Assembly: GCF_002557795.1 (NCBI RefSeq)
Contig: NZ_CP023777.1
Span: 1,240,001 to 1,304,000 of the forward strand
Source: Chitinophaga caeni
GTDB lineage: Bacteria > Bacteroidota > Bacteroidia > Chitinophagales > Chitinophagaceae
Length of the DNA stretch: 64,000 nucleotides
Direction of reading: 5' to 3'
Of the stretch, positions 1 to 8,463 are shown piece by piece. Every line of letters begins with the position of its first letter. Positions within the stretch are counted from its first letter, which is position 1. The notes under the pieces are model-generated. The model searched no databases, had not been told where the DNA came from, and was given only the letters and a program-made list of their open reading frames with translations. Position numbers and translations under genes: made by a program.

Positions 1-1178
1 GTGTTCCCGAAATTGATTCTATCAAAGCATTGAGTATCGGGCAAACATACGGTCCTTACTTTGATGGCGGTTTAATAACATATGCTAAAATGGTGGATCG
101 CAAAACATTGCCGGATACCGTTGAAGTAAGGTATATTGCTATGAGTAGCCAACCCGCTATTGATTCGGCAGTAAAAGCCAGAATTGATAGCATAAGCACC
201 GTAATTAAAAATGGCGGTGACTTTGCGGCCTTGGCCAGCGAGTTCTCTGAAGATAATTCTACCGCTCAAAACGGAGGAAAGTTCACAGTTACTCCCGCAG
301 GTAATTTCTTTGAAGAAGGAAAGGATTTTGCATTGAATGGAAAGAAAAACGAATTAAAAGTTATCAAAACTAATTTTGGTTACTTGTTAATGCAGATAAT
401 GGAACAAAAGAATTTCGGAACTGCATTAAAAGTGGCTTACCTGTCTAAAAAAGTTGAACCAAGTCAAGAAACTTCAAGGGCGGCATATGCTAAAGCAAGC
501 GACTTTGCAAGTAAAAACAGGGATCGTAAAACTTTTGATAATACTATCCGTGAGGAAGGTCTCAATAAAGGAATTTCTGAAGACATCCGCCCAATGGATT
601 TCGTAATCCCTGGTGTAGGATCTGCGCGTGACCTTGTACGTTGGGCTTACAGCGCCAATATCGGTGATGTTAGCGGCGTATTTACAGTTGATTACAAAAA
701 TGTAGTAGCTGTATTAACAAATGTAACCGATAAAGGTACCTTAAGCTTGAATGAAGTACGTCCTAGGGTTGAAGCGGAAGTTAGGAAAATTAAAAAGGCA
801 GACCAGATCATCAGCAAGTTAAAAAATCCTGCTACTATTGAAGCTGCCGCGGAAGCGACTTCACAGCCAATTCAAAAAACAGAAGGGGTAACCTTTACAA
901 TGCCGTCTATTGCTTCTATTGGTTATGAACCACGTATTGCCGGCGCCGCGTTCAATAAAAACTGGGGTGTTGGTAAAGTAAGCGCTGCCATTGAAGGTAA
1001 CACCGGCGTATTCGTAATCAAGGTTGATGAATATGTAGGTAGCGAGCAACCAAAACCAGAATACGAAAATCAACGTAAGATTTACGAACAATCTTTAAGC
1101 AACTTCTGGATGAATCAATTGTCGGAAGTATTCCGTAAGAAAGCGGATGTTGAAGATAACCGTGCGAAATTCTTCTAA
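1..1178 (+). CDS. Periplasmic peptidylprolyl isomerase (PpiD/SurA-like), C-terminal part
   Basis: The reading frame is open to the left edge, so the N-terminus (signal/anchor and first chaperone half) lies outside the window. The visible part holds a PpiC-type parvulin domain at roughly 115-400, recognised by the VRYIAMSS strand followed by GGDFAALASEFSED and an NGG turn. A further region of about 250 residues resembles the chaperone part of Bacteroidota SurA/PpiD proteins. The family folds outer-membrane and secreted proteins in the periplasm. Translation from the first in-frame TTG at 30 would be internal to the gene. The gene ends in a strong terminator. The family call is firm; PpiD versus SurA cannot be decided from this fragment. 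Confidence 0.85.
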   Translation, partial: VPEIDSIKALSIGQTYGPYFDGGLITYAKMVDRKTLPDTVEVRYIAMSSQPAIDSAVKARIDSISTVIKNGGDFAALASEFSEDNSTAQNGGKFTVTPAGNFFEEGKDFALNGKKNELKVIKTNFGYLLMQIMEQKNFGTALKVAYLSKKVEPSQETSRAAYAKASDFASKNRDRKTFDNTIREEGLNKGISEDIRPMDFVIPGVGSARDLVRWAYSANIGDVSGVFTVDYKNVVAVLTNVTDKGTLSLNEVRPRVEAEVRKIKKADQIISKLKNPATIEAAAEATSQPIQKTEGVTFTMPSIASIGYEPRIAGAAFNKNWGVGKVSAAIEGNTGVFVIKVDEYVGSEQPKPEYENQRKIYEQSLSNFWMNQLSEVFRKKADVEDNRAKFF

Positions 1179-1204
1179 TAGCAATAAAACTATATTTTAT
1201 ATAT

Positions 1205-1240
1205 AAAACCCTGATCATCTTGATCAGGGTTTTTCTTTTT
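1205..1240 (+). terminator. Rho-independent terminator of the PPIase gene
   Basis: A 13-bp perfect inverted repeat (AAAACCCTGATCA, loop TCT, TGATCAGGGTTTT) runs into a T-rich tail, 27 bases after the stop codon. Confidence 0.85.
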
Positions 1241-1325
1241 AAGCAGGCTCTTTTATAAAATGTTAAAAGATCTGGCCGGGAGGTGTATGGAACAGCTATC
1301 GGGAAAGGCGTCCCTGAATATTTCG

Positions 1326-1333
1326 TAAATTTG
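1326..1333 (+). promoter_or_regulatory. Possible -7 promoter box for the DUF2480 gene
   Basis: TAAATTTG matches the Bacteroidota -7 consensus TAnnTTTG and lies 18 bases before the ATG. No clear TTG -33 box is seen at the usual spacing, so this rests on one motif. Confidence 0.35.
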
Positions 1334-1351
1334 TAAGAATAATTAATCACC

Positions 1352-1855
1352 ATGGACGAAATTGTAAATAAAGTAGCACAAAGCGGACTGATTACCTTGG
1401 ACCTGGAACAATTTTATCCCAAGCAAGCGCCGGCAGTTTTTGATCTAAAGGATTTCCTTTTCATGGAATTAATCCTGAAGGAGAAAGATTTTAGGACGGC
1501 ATTGCAACAGGTAGACTGGGAACAATACCGCGACAAAAACGTTGCAATTATATGTTCCGCCGATGCCATTATTCCCGTTTGGGCATATATGTTAGTAATG
1601 ACCTATTTAGAGCCTGTAGCAAATTTTGCTATGTTTGGAAATGAAGAATCCGTATTGCAAACGGCGTACCTGGAAAATATAAGATCGATCGATATTAATG
1701 AATATATTGATAAACGTATTGTAATTAAAGGATGTGCTGATAAATCTATCCCTGAAGCGGCGTATGTAGAAATCACCAGGTTATTGAGACCCGTAGTAAA
1801 AAGTATCATGTACGGGGAGCCTTGTTCAACAGTTCCGGTATATAAAAAGAAATAA
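1352..1855 (+). CDS. DUF2480 family protein
   Basis: This 167-residue soluble protein has no signal peptide. Overall sequence and length fit DUF2480, a family almost confined to Bacteroidota and without known function. Visible traits are the N-terminal MDEIVNKVAQSGLITLDLE, a conserved-looking FDLKDFLFMELILKEKDFR segment, and a repeated hydrophobic core around residues 65-85 and 120-135. The gene follows the PPIase terminator and carries its own possible -7 box, so it is probably transcribed alone. It ends about 50 bases before a MITE-like insertion. No function is proposed. Confidence 0.85.
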   Translation: MDEIVNKVAQSGLITLDLEQFYPKQAPAVFDLKDFLFMELILKEKDFRTALQQVDWEQYRDKNVAIICSADAIIPVWAYMLVMTYLEPVANFAMFGNEESVLQTAYLENIRSIDINEYIDKRIVIKGCADKSIPEAAYVEITRLLRPVVKSIMYGEPCSTVPVYKKK

Positions 1856-1911
1856 GGATACTTTTTCCTTCGGAAGTCAAACAAATTGAAAGAAAATTTA
1901 TGATATAAAAT

Positions 1912-2246
1912 CATTGTTGTCCGACTAAATTTTCAATGTGGAAGAACAACGATCTCCGTTAAAGGCTCGACTCAATGCCCATCTGCCCGTTTCTTGTTCT
2001 TTTTTGCTTGCCCAAAATAGTACAAGAAAAGAGCACAAATTGGCCTTTACGGCCGCCAATTTGATCGCACGATGGAGTTTTTGTGCTACTTGTATCACCA
2101 GGCTTTCGTTCGCTATCAACAGTGCGGAGCATTCTTGTTTTCTTGCGGGAGCTACCCTGTATGTAGAACATATCATCCTTAGCCGGTATTCCATAACTGG
2201 CAAGGAATACAGCAAAGCTTGAATCAATTTTAATCGGACAACAATG
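1912..2246. mobile_element. 335-bp MITE-like non-autonomous insertion element
   Basis: The two ends are inverted copies: the left begins CATTGTTGTCCGACTAAA, and the right end read on the other strand begins CATTGTTGTCCGATTAAA, one mismatch in 18. Both ends are bordered by the same 9-bp direct repeat ATATAAAAT (1903-1911 and 2247-2255), as expected for a target-site duplication. The inside has no transposase. It contains two imperfect hairpins, around 1989-2027 and 2038-2065 (CAAATTGGC ... GCCAATTTG). The ORFs on both strands cover exactly the element and look fortuitous. A 9-bp duplication fits IS4-type and several other DDE transposases; the parent element is not in the window. Confidence 0.8.
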
Positions 2247-2321
2247 ATATAAAATTGTTGTTCCTAGGTTGGAACAAGATTATATTTATTCCTATCACCT
2301 GCCAATATTTAAATAAGCATT

Positions 2322-3011
2322 ATGCAGAAAAAAGACTGGATAGGTGTTGTTATTGTAACAATGTTAATAGCTTATGGATTACAAGCGTGCTCGGGTTGTA
2401 ATGATAAGCAAGAGAAGAAAATTAAAAAGGAGCAAGCAGAAGTTTCAGCAAGTCAAGATTCTATTGACTATTGGTTAGATAACCGTGTTGTAAACTGGAA
2501 AGGTTGGATGGACACCGCTTTTGCGGAGCCGTTTGACGTGGATAGTTTAGACGCTTTTGCTATGGATACGATTAATGCTTTTACTACCATGATGACAGAA
2601 GATCGGTTTAAGCAATTTTCGCCGTATTTTATTTATAGCCCCGATAAGAAAATGGCAATTGATATGATCAGTTATGGTACCATCCTGGAAAAAGATAGTA
2701 GGGGCAAATTTCAGTTGGAAGGAGGGGAACCGGATTCGGAAGTTGCCATAGTTGATATCGCGTCCAAGGTCAGGAAGCGCATTTTATTTGTTGGGCCGAG
2801 CATTATTTTGAAAGAAGCGACTTGGATAGATAATTATTCTATTATCATAGTAGGGGCGATGAGTGATGATGAGGGAAGATATTTCCCGATGGTTTGGAAA
2901 TACAATTTAGCATCAGGGGAATTATTGAATTGGTCCACCAACAAATCTTTAGAAGCAAAAGCGCCGAAAGACACTTTATCTAAAACCATTTCCGCTTCCG
3001 GAAAAAAATAA
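2322..3011 (+). CDS. Hypothetical lipoprotein
   Basis: This 229-residue protein starts with MQKKDWIGVVIVTMLIAYG, a membrane-spanning signal segment followed by the lipobox LQAC (Cys at about residue 23) and a lysine/glutamate-rich linker. It should be lipid-anchored on the periplasmic side. The mature part includes two short beta-rich stretches (residues ~95-125 and ~140-200) with SPDKKMAIDMIS and YSIIIVGAMSDDEGRYFP, reminiscent of a beta-propeller-like blade pair. I do not recognise a family. The 3' end overlaps the convergent corA gene by 32 bases. Confidence 0.7.
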   Translation: MQKKDWIGVVIVTMLIAYGLQACSGCNDKQEKKIKKEQAEVSASQDSIDYWLDNRVVNWKGWMDTAFAEPFDVDSLDAFAMDTINAFTTMMTEDRFKQFSPYFIYSPDKKMAIDMISYGTILEKDSRGKFQLEGGEPDSEVAIVDIASKVRKRILFVGPSIILKEATWIDNYSIIIVGAMSDDEGRYFPMVWKYNLASGELLNWSTNKSLEAKAPKDTLSKTISASGKK

Positions 3012-4086
3012 TCATTCCCAGCAAGATTATAAACATGGCGCCCAGGGTATAAAAATATCCATTCTGGGCTTTTAATTCCGGCATATTATTGAAATTCATT
3101 CCGTAAATACCGGCAATCAAGGTTAAAGGCGCCATTAAAGTTGTAACAACGGCCAACAACTTCATGACTTCATTCATCTTGAGATTTGTTTGCGTATGGT
3201 ATAGCTCTTGGAGGTTTACCACCATATCCCGGTAGTTGTCGGCAAGGTCATTGGCCTGTATGATATGATCGTAGACGTCTTTAAAGTATTTCTCGGTGTT
3301 CTCCTGCAAAAGATCATTATCCGATTTTATAATTCCATTTACAACTTCACGAACGGGAGCAATCGCCCTTTTTAAAAACAAGGTTTGTTTCCGCAGGTGA
3401 TTGATATGTGCAAGCGTCCTGTTATCGGGCCGGCGGGGGATGATATCCTCCATCATTTCTATCCGTTCCCCTAATTTATCTAGCACGAGAAAATAGTGAT
3501 CCACGATAACATCTAACAGGGAATATAGCAAGTAATCAGCGGGCGCTAACCTTAATTTTGAATTAGAGATTCGCAACCGGTTGCGGATCATATCGAAGAC
3601 ATCCCTTTTGGGATCTTCCTGGAAGGAAATAACGAAATTTTTCCCCAGGACCATGCTAACCTGTTCCTGTTCTACTATACTGTGTTGGGGATTGAAATAG
3701 AGCATGGGCAGTAAACAGAATAATGTATTGTCAATTTCATCCATTTTGGCGCGTTGCCCTACACTCAGAATATCTTCCGTTAAAAGTGGGTGTATTCCGA
3801 AATGTTTCGATAAATCGGAAACATTTTGCTTATTGATACCATCAACATTTATCCATTTAATAGTATTTCCCCCGGAATGTTGAAAACAATCGCTGGCCTC
3901 GGTATAAAATTTTTCCGCTAATGAATGTACGTCGTAATCAAATACTGTTATTTTAACTTCTGCTGCATCCTCCCTCGTAGCGGGGTTGATAGTTGGGTTG
4001 TAGTTCATGATGCGCTGCTTCTTAGGTCGGAAGGCAGCAAACATATCGACGAAAGGAATGTTAATCAAGGGCTTTTTCTTATCCAT
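2980..4086 (-). CDS. corA: Magnesium/cobalt transporter CorA
   Basis: This is a CorA-family divalent cation channel of 368 residues from the chosen start. A soluble N-terminal funnel domain and long helices (PRRPDNRTLAHINHLRKQ region) precede two C-terminal membrane helices. The first ends with the family signature GMN (YGMNFNNMPE), and the protein closes with the basic tail FFRKRKWF. A longer frame could begin at 4155, but that ATG lies in the loop of the terminator at 4141-4166, so the ATG at 4086 (MDKKKPLINIP) is preferred. The gene is convergent with, and overlaps, the lipoprotein gene on the other strand. Confidence 0.92.
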   Translation of the reverse strand: MDKKKPLINIPFVDMFAAFRPKKQRIMNYNPTINPATREDAAEVKITVFDYDVHSLAEKFYTEASDCFQHSGGNTIKWINVDGINKQNVSDLSKHFGIHPLLTEDILSVGQRAKMDEIDNTLFCLLPMLYFNPQHSIVEQEQVSMVLGKNFVISFQEDPKRDVFDMIRNRLRISNSKLRLAPADYLLYSLLDVIVDHYFLVLDKLGERIEMMEDIIPRRPDNRTLAHINHLRKQTLFLKRAIAPVREVVNGIIKSDNDLLQENTEKYFKDVYDHIIQANDLADNYRDMVVNLQELYHTQTNLKMNEVMKLLAVVTTLMAPLTLIAGIYGMNFNNMPELKAQNGYFYTLGAMFIILLGMIIFFRKRKWF

Positions 4087-4140
4087 ATGTATTATCCATT
4101 TCTTTACTAGCAAACTACGAAATAAATTGGAAGGGACATG

Positions 4141-4166
4141 AAAAAGCCCCGGCATATTGCCGAGGC
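4141..4166 (-). terminator. Terminator of the DUF3472 gene
   Basis: Read on the minus strand: GCCTCGGCA, loop ATA, TGCCGGGGC, then TTTTT. It lies 31 bases after the stop at 4198. Confidence 0.8.
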
Positions 4167-4197
4167 TATAGTTTTTAGATGAGTTGGTTTTAATATC

Positions 4198-5454
4198 TTA
4201 AAATTTAGGCAGGTTGATTACCGGCGGAGTTGTATTAGGTGTATGTTCAAACATATCGCCTCGTTGGGCATTGGCAGGGATAAATCCTGATGTCCAAAGA
4301 TAGAACCATGCACCATCGGCGCCACCACCATAATCGAGGCGGTCATTCGCTCTCGCGGTTGCGTCGTTCGTAAATTTTGCGGTATTCAGGGGATACCATT
4401 CTCCTTGTGGTGTTTTGATCCAATGGTTTCCGAAGAATCCTTTACGGTGAAGGTTCCCGTTTTCAAACGAGAAATTTTCGAGGAAAGAATATAAATGGCC
4501 CATATATTTACCATCTTTCGGAGCGCGGAAACTGGCAATCAACTTCCATTCATTATGTTCCGGAACGAAGAAGTATGCCGTATAAGTGGTATGCGATCCT
4601 TCAGGAACACTATGCATTAAGAACTTGTAAGTATTACCGGCTTTCCAATTATATAGCCAGTGGCTATGGCCACCGGTGCCTTCACCACCGAAACCGCTGG
4701 CAACAACGCTGTCGCCCTTAGCTAGTAAGCGAACTTGGTCTTCGTATTTCACGTTATCCCGGGTTTCAGGTTCACCACCCGCGTCCCAAACGGAAAATAT
4801 GATCCTCCTTTCTGTAGGGGAATTAACCTGCATGCCGAAATAGCCGCGGTGGAAGCCACAACTCATAAAATACGTACCGACTTTATCTTCACCTTCGGGC
4901 ACTTTAATTTCACCGTAGAACCATTCAACTTCTTTACCTGCTGGCGGGGTGTAATTTAAGTGAACAGAAGCAGAGCGGCGCCAGGGCTTAGGGTTGAATT
5001 GAATATTTTTTGTTGCGGAACCTTCCAGTTTAATGCTGTTAATATCAGCGAAAACATCTCCAGATTTTTTTACACCGCTAACGGCGATATCATAAAATCC
5101 CGCTTTTTTAATCTTTGTTTTAAGAACTTCCCTATCTGAAAACTCGCTACCCACGGGTACCTCAACGTTTTTATTTTCACCGTTTACCGCGATGTTTACA
5201 GTGGCGGCAGCATCTGCTTTGGCATTTAGGATGACTTTTAATGAGCCGGGATTACTAATATGGCAATAAAAGTGAACCGTAGTATTGGCATCATTCCATT
5301 TAACGACACCCCGTCTTTGAGAAATATTAACACCTTCCTCCGCGGGAGCCGCGTACGCTGTGAAGCCGGGAAGAATGGCAGGAGTAGATTGCGCTAAAGA
5401 GGTAGCATAAGCACTACAGAGTAGCAACAGCAACCCAAGGAATTGCTTTTTCAT
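4198..5454 (-). CDS. Secreted DUF5077/DUF3472 domain protein
   Basis: This 418-residue protein has a cleavable signal peptide (MKKQFLGLLLLLCSAYATSL, then AQ). The mature part starts with a beta-sandwich resembling DUF5077 (residues ~25-150). A DUF3472 region follows (~165-410), marked by FYGEIKVPEG, the HRGYFGMQVN segment and the FGGEGTGGHSHW glycine/histidine loop. These two domains are commonly joined in secreted Bacteroidota proteins with presumed carbohydrate or cell-wall roles; no reaction is established. The ATG at 5454 is preferred over 5475 because it gives a normal signal peptide. It is followed by its own terminator. Confidence 0.85.
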   Translation of the reverse strand: MKKQFLGLLLLLCSAYATSLAQSTPAILPGFTAYAAPAEEGVNISQRRGVVKWNDANTTVHFYCHISNPGSLKVILNAKADAAATVNIAVNGENKNVEVPVGSEFSDREVLKTKIKKAGFYDIAVSGVKKSGDVFADINSIKLEGSATKNIQFNPKPWRRSASVHLNYTPPAGKEVEWFYGEIKVPEGEDKVGTYFMSCGFHRGYFGMQVNSPTERRIIFSVWDAGGEPETRDNVKYEDQVRLLAKGDSVVASGFGGEGTGGHSHWLYNWKAGNTYKFLMHSVPEGSHTTYTAYFFVPEHNEWKLIASFRAPKDGKYMGHLYSFLENFSFENGNLHRKGFFGNHWIKTPQGEWYPLNTAKFTNDATARANDRLDYGGGADGAWFYLWTSGFIPANAQRGDMFEHTPNTTPPVINLPKF

Positions 5455-5572
5455 AATTACGTGTTTAATGTACACTTACAAATAAATACCTTCCCATTAT
5501 GGTTTGCAACCGCTTCGGTAAAATTTTACATTCAACTGAGAGTATAAATATGGCAGAAATATAAGATAGGTA

Positions 5573-5962
5573 TTAGGGGATTAACTGTACGAGTACGAAA
5601 TCATTTCCATAAAGGTCTGCAAAATGCAAGAACTTACTACCCGGAGCTGTGGCGGGGGCTTGATTTATCGTGATATTTTGATGTAATAAATTTTTGTAAA
5701 AGCCATCGAAGTCATCGGTATATAAAACAGCGAGAGGTTGACCACCGGTTTGTTTTCCCACTAATTTCAATTGCTCTTCCCCGGCGGCCGCGAGGAGCCA
5801 GAAGGCGCATTGACTGTTCCCGAACCCTACATGTAAGTATCTTTCTCCCCCGGGAAGAGCCTCATCGTAAAGCACCTTAGCTCCAAGTTTGTTTACATAA
5901 AACTGGTATGCTTGTTCATAATCGTTTACAAGGATTACGATTCTGCCTAGGGAAGTGTTCAT
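5573..5962 (-). CDS. VOC family protein (glyoxalase/bleomycin-resistance fold)
   Basis: This 129-residue cytoplasmic protein has the paired beta-alpha-beta-beta-beta modules of the vicinal oxygen chelate fold: LGRIVILVNDYEQAYQFYVNKLG at the N-terminus and FLHFADLYGNDFVLVQ at the C-terminus, the latter carrying the usual D-x-x-GN-x-x-x-L/V signature. The family includes lyases, isomerases and resistance proteins, and the substrate cannot be read from sequence. It lies 16 bases after the next gene upstream on the same strand (5979-6749), so the two are probably cotranscribed. Confidence 0.85.
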   Translation of the reverse strand: MNTSLGRIVILVNDYEQAYQFYVNKLGAKVLYDEALPGGERYLHVGFGNSQCAFWLLAAAGEEQLKLVGKQTGGQPLAVLYTDDFDGFYKNLLHQNITINQAPATAPGSKFLHFADLYGNDFVLVQLIP

Positions 5963-5978
5963 AGAAAGAAATTTTGGA

Positions 5979-6749
5979 TTAAGCGGGGACTATGAGGCAT
6001 TGGCTCCAGTTGACGAAGGAAGCGGGAAACACTTTTAGAATTAAACCCACTTCCCGCATGGTCGCCTTACCTTCTTCAACAACACCTAATAGTTTTACGA
6101 CGCCATTTTCAACCAAACCGTAATATTTACTATTACCCGTTTCCAAAGCGAAACCGTTTTCAACGAAACCTTCGATACCTTGAAAGGCAACGCTACCAGG
6201 CTCCCCCGCGTTGAGTAGCTTGGCCAGTTCGAATAAGGGTATATATAAATTAGGAGTGCCAATTAATTTCCTAACATGGATCCTTTTAAAAGCCCGGTGA
6301 TCCTCGTCGATCTCCTTGCTTTCATTCATCCAAATTTCCTTGATCTCATCTACTTCTTCGCCGGCAATTACCAATTTTTTCGGATGAATAAATTCCTTTT
6401 GCCGCCATTCATCTTCATGAAGATAAAGCGTGAAATCGGGGAAAGGCGCCTTTTCCGCGAGGTTCGGTAACTCGCTTGAAATGGTGGGAATGCTATATAG
6501 CGTATCCCTGGGGTCTAATTTTTCGATCTTCTTCAATTTGAGGGTCAGTTGTTGGGTTTCTTTAAAAACACTTGCCAACAGCGGGTTTGCATCGATCACC
6601 TGCCATTCATCTTCACCGATATTGAGTGTGGTTTGTTTTTCAAAAGATTCAGGTAATTGGGAAATAGGAACATTGGAGGAAGCAAAAGTTTCCCCGGAAT
6701 CTATGTCTATAAAGTGCACCACTACATCTACATGTTGATCGTTCGACAT
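5979..6749 (-). CDS. Hypothetical cytoplasmic protein
   Basis: I do not recognise this 256-residue acidic protein. It has no signal peptide or membrane segment. The N-terminal third (residues 1-80) is beta-rich and begins with VDVVVHFIDIDSGETFASS. A linker around 80-100 leads to a second region with the repeated phrase L-H-x-D-E-W / I-G-x-D-E-W (NIGEDEWQV near 45, YLHEDEWRQ near 110), possibly an internal duplication. A C-terminal region follows with KYYGLVENGVVKLLGVVEEG. It probably shares a transcript with the VOC gene 16 bases downstream. Confidence 0.65.
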   Translation of the reverse strand: MSNDQHVDVVVHFIDIDSGETFASSNVPISQLPESFEKQTTLNIGEDEWQVIDANPLLASVFKETQQLTLKLKKIEKLDPRDTLYSIPTISSELPNLAEKAPFPDFTLYLHEDEWRQKEFIHPKKLVIAGEEVDEIKEIWMNESKEIDEDHRAFKRIHVRKLIGTPNLYIPLFELAKLLNAGEPGSVAFQGIEGFVENGFALETGNSKYYGLVENGVVKLLGVVEEGKATMREVGLILKVFPASFVNWSQCLIVPA

Positions 6750-6922
6750 ATAAACTAATTATAAAAAAATTCAGATATCTAAATAGCTACAAAACATTAC
6801 CGTAAAAGGCGGAGAATGGGAGAACCCCAAGTTTGTAGTGTCTATAAAATTAGTAGCATTTTTTTTCAGAAGCAAGCATTCACCCTGTATTATCGAAAAT
6901 CTTAATAAAAAGGGCTAAAATT

Positions 6923-7306
6923 TTACCGTTTTCTAGGTTTTTTATACTTAATCTGGACTTTAGCGACCCCGGAGCGCACCATTCCAAGTTTCTTGGCTGC
7001 TTTTTTACTCAGATCCACGATTCTTCCCGCAACGAATGGGCCACGGTCATTGATCGTTACTTTTACCGTTTTCCCATTATCCAGGTTTTTCACTTTTACA
7101 ACTGTTCCGAATGGAAGCGTTTTATGGGCGGCAGTTAATTTTCTTTGCTTAAAAGTCGCGCCGCTGGCGGTTTTACGTCCTTCGAATTTGTCAGCATAGT
7201 AAGATGCTTTTCCTTTTTCAATTACTTTACTACTGCTGCAAGCAACAGTAGTAAAGTAAATAAACAGGCATAAGATTCCCGTTACATTTCTTATCATACT
7301 ATTCAT
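6923..7306 (-). CDS. RlpA-like double-psi beta-barrel lipoprotein
   Basis: This 127-residue protein has a signal segment ending in the lipobox TVAC (Cys ~23), followed directly by a double-psi beta-barrel as in septal-ring Rlp[19 protein letters not shown], then [16 protein letters not shown] and the acidic [15 protein letters not shown] motif containing the catalytic-type Asp. Canonical RlpA is a lytic transglycosylase acting on denuded glycan strands. This version has only the barrel and lacks the SPOR domain that targets RlpA to the septum. Function is inferred from the domain only. The ATG at 7306 or the one at 7297 could serve as start. Confidence 0.85.
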   Translation of the reverse strand: MNSMIRNVTGILCLFIYFTTVACSSSKVIEKGKASYYADKFEGRKTASGATFKQRKLTAAHKTLPFGTVVKVKNLDNGKTVKVTINDRGPFVAGRIVDLSKKAAKKLGMVRSGVAKVQIKYKKPRKR

Positions 7307-7356
7307 TATATAGTCGACACAGTTATATGAATAACAAATATAATATATTTGTCGTT

Positions 7357-7857
7357 TTAAGAGTTCAACATACCTTTTAAACTTTCATTTTTATTCCGGA
7401 GATCCGGCCCTGACTCTAAAATTGATTTGAGGTTAGCCAGGTAGAAAGTCCAGCCCGCCATACAGTCCAGGTGGTATTTTGCTTTGGCTTCGTCGGTAGT
7501 AGGAATTTCTGATTGGGTCAATTCGACGATATGGGTTCCGCCTTCTTTTTTAATGGTCACGGTAACGATACAATCACCGGCAAATGAAAATTGGATGGTA
7601 TCAACCTGGTTGGTATCCAACACTTTTCCATTTTCCGCGGTATCATCTGAATAGCCGTACCATAGCCATTTGTATTGGTCTCCTTGTTGGACATGATCTG
7701 ACTTGCCGCGCTTTTTACCTTCTTCGGTTAAGAAAGAAGCAGTCCTCAGGAACCATTTCTCCAACCCGGCTTGCGTTGACCAGGCATTGAAAATATCTTT
7801 CAAGCTGGCGTTAATGTCAATACGTTTTGTAAACTGGCTCCAGTCGTAATGTTGCAT
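7357..7857 (-). CDS. SRPBCC/AHSA1-type ligand-binding protein
   Basis: This 166-residue protein without a signal peptide starts with the strand-helix typical of AHSA1-like START-superfamily proteins ([20 protein letters not shown], then [10 protein letters not shown]). It has the central beta sheet ([35 protein letters not shown]) and ends with the long helix [17 protein letters not shown]. Such proteins bind small hydrophobic ligands or act as Hsp90-activator-like folds; the ligand is unknown. It lies in a same-strand run with RlpA-like and GNAT genes, with gaps of about 50 bases. Confidence 0.85.
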   Translation of the reverse strand: MQHYDWSQFTKRIDINASLKDIFNAWSTQAGLEKWFLRTASFLTEEGKKRGKSDHVQQGDQYKWLWYGYSDDTAENGKVLDTNQVDTIQFSFAGDCIVTVTIKKEGGTHIVELTQSEIPTTDEAKAKYHLDCMAGWTFYLANLKSILESGPDLRNKNESLKGMLNS

Positions 7858-7912
7858 GGTATTTTATTTTTGAGATGATAAATTAGCAGGCAACAGGTGA
7901 AATCAAAAACAA

Positions 7913-8410
7913 TTACAGTTTTCTTTGCATAATGGCATCATTCATAAAAAAGCCATTCCCGATATCGATATCTTCTTCACCTACCTTAATAAAACCAACG
8001 CGTTCGTAGAATTGAATCGCGTTATTATCCCTATTTACATTTAAGGATATAAATTGTTGTGCAGATACCTTGCCAATTTTGCAAACTTCATCCATTAATG
8101 CCTTGCCGATGCTTTTTCCTTGCATAGTAGGCAATACATATATTTTATGAAGCTTTACAATGGGTTCATTTTTGTAATTCAATTCATAAGAGGCGTACCC
8201 TGCGGGAAGTTCATCGCTATAAGCTATGATATATTTGTGATTCAGTTCCGTCATTTGGCGGGTGATGGCATCGGTGCTGTACATCATATCCAGCATGTAT
8301 TCAATTTGTTGGGGAGATAAGATTTTTCCGAATGTTAACGGCCAGGTTTCTTTCGCAATGTATTGAATAACTGGTATTTCACGGAGGTGAGCCGGCAATA
8401 AATGTAGCAT
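7913..8410 (-). CDS. GNAT family N-acetyltransferase
   Basis: This 165-residue protein has the GNAT fold order: N-terminal helix pair, SDELPAGYASYELNYKNEP strands, then the acetyl-CoA-binding V-x-x-x-x-Q/R-x-x-G-x-G/A motif seen here as VLPTMQGKSIGKALMDEV. Motif B follows with ISLNVNRDNNAIQFYERVGF. The family moves an acetyl group from acetyl-CoA to an amine. The acceptor is unknown; the FYERVGF form is common among small-molecule or peptide N-acetyltransferases. It lies between an SRPBCC gene and a LysR regulator on the same strand. Confidence 0.88.
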   Translation of the reverse strand: MLHLLPAHLREIPVIQYIAKETWPLTFGKILSPQQIEYMLDMMYSTDAITRQMTELNHKYIIAYSDELPAGYASYELNYKNEPIVKLHKIYVLPTMQGKSIGKALMDEVCKIGKVSAQQFISLNVNRDNNAIQFYERVGFIKVGEEDIDIGNGFFMNDAIMQRKL

Positions 8411-8463
8411 GGTAAATTTAAATTAGGTTTGTCAATTTCCTTAATTCCGGGCTGATTTCAAAT

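Noticed and set aside
1925..2227. Small ORFs on both strands inside the MITE
   Set aside because: They end at the element borders, no protein family is visible, and the DNA is better explained as a non-autonomous element with hairpins.
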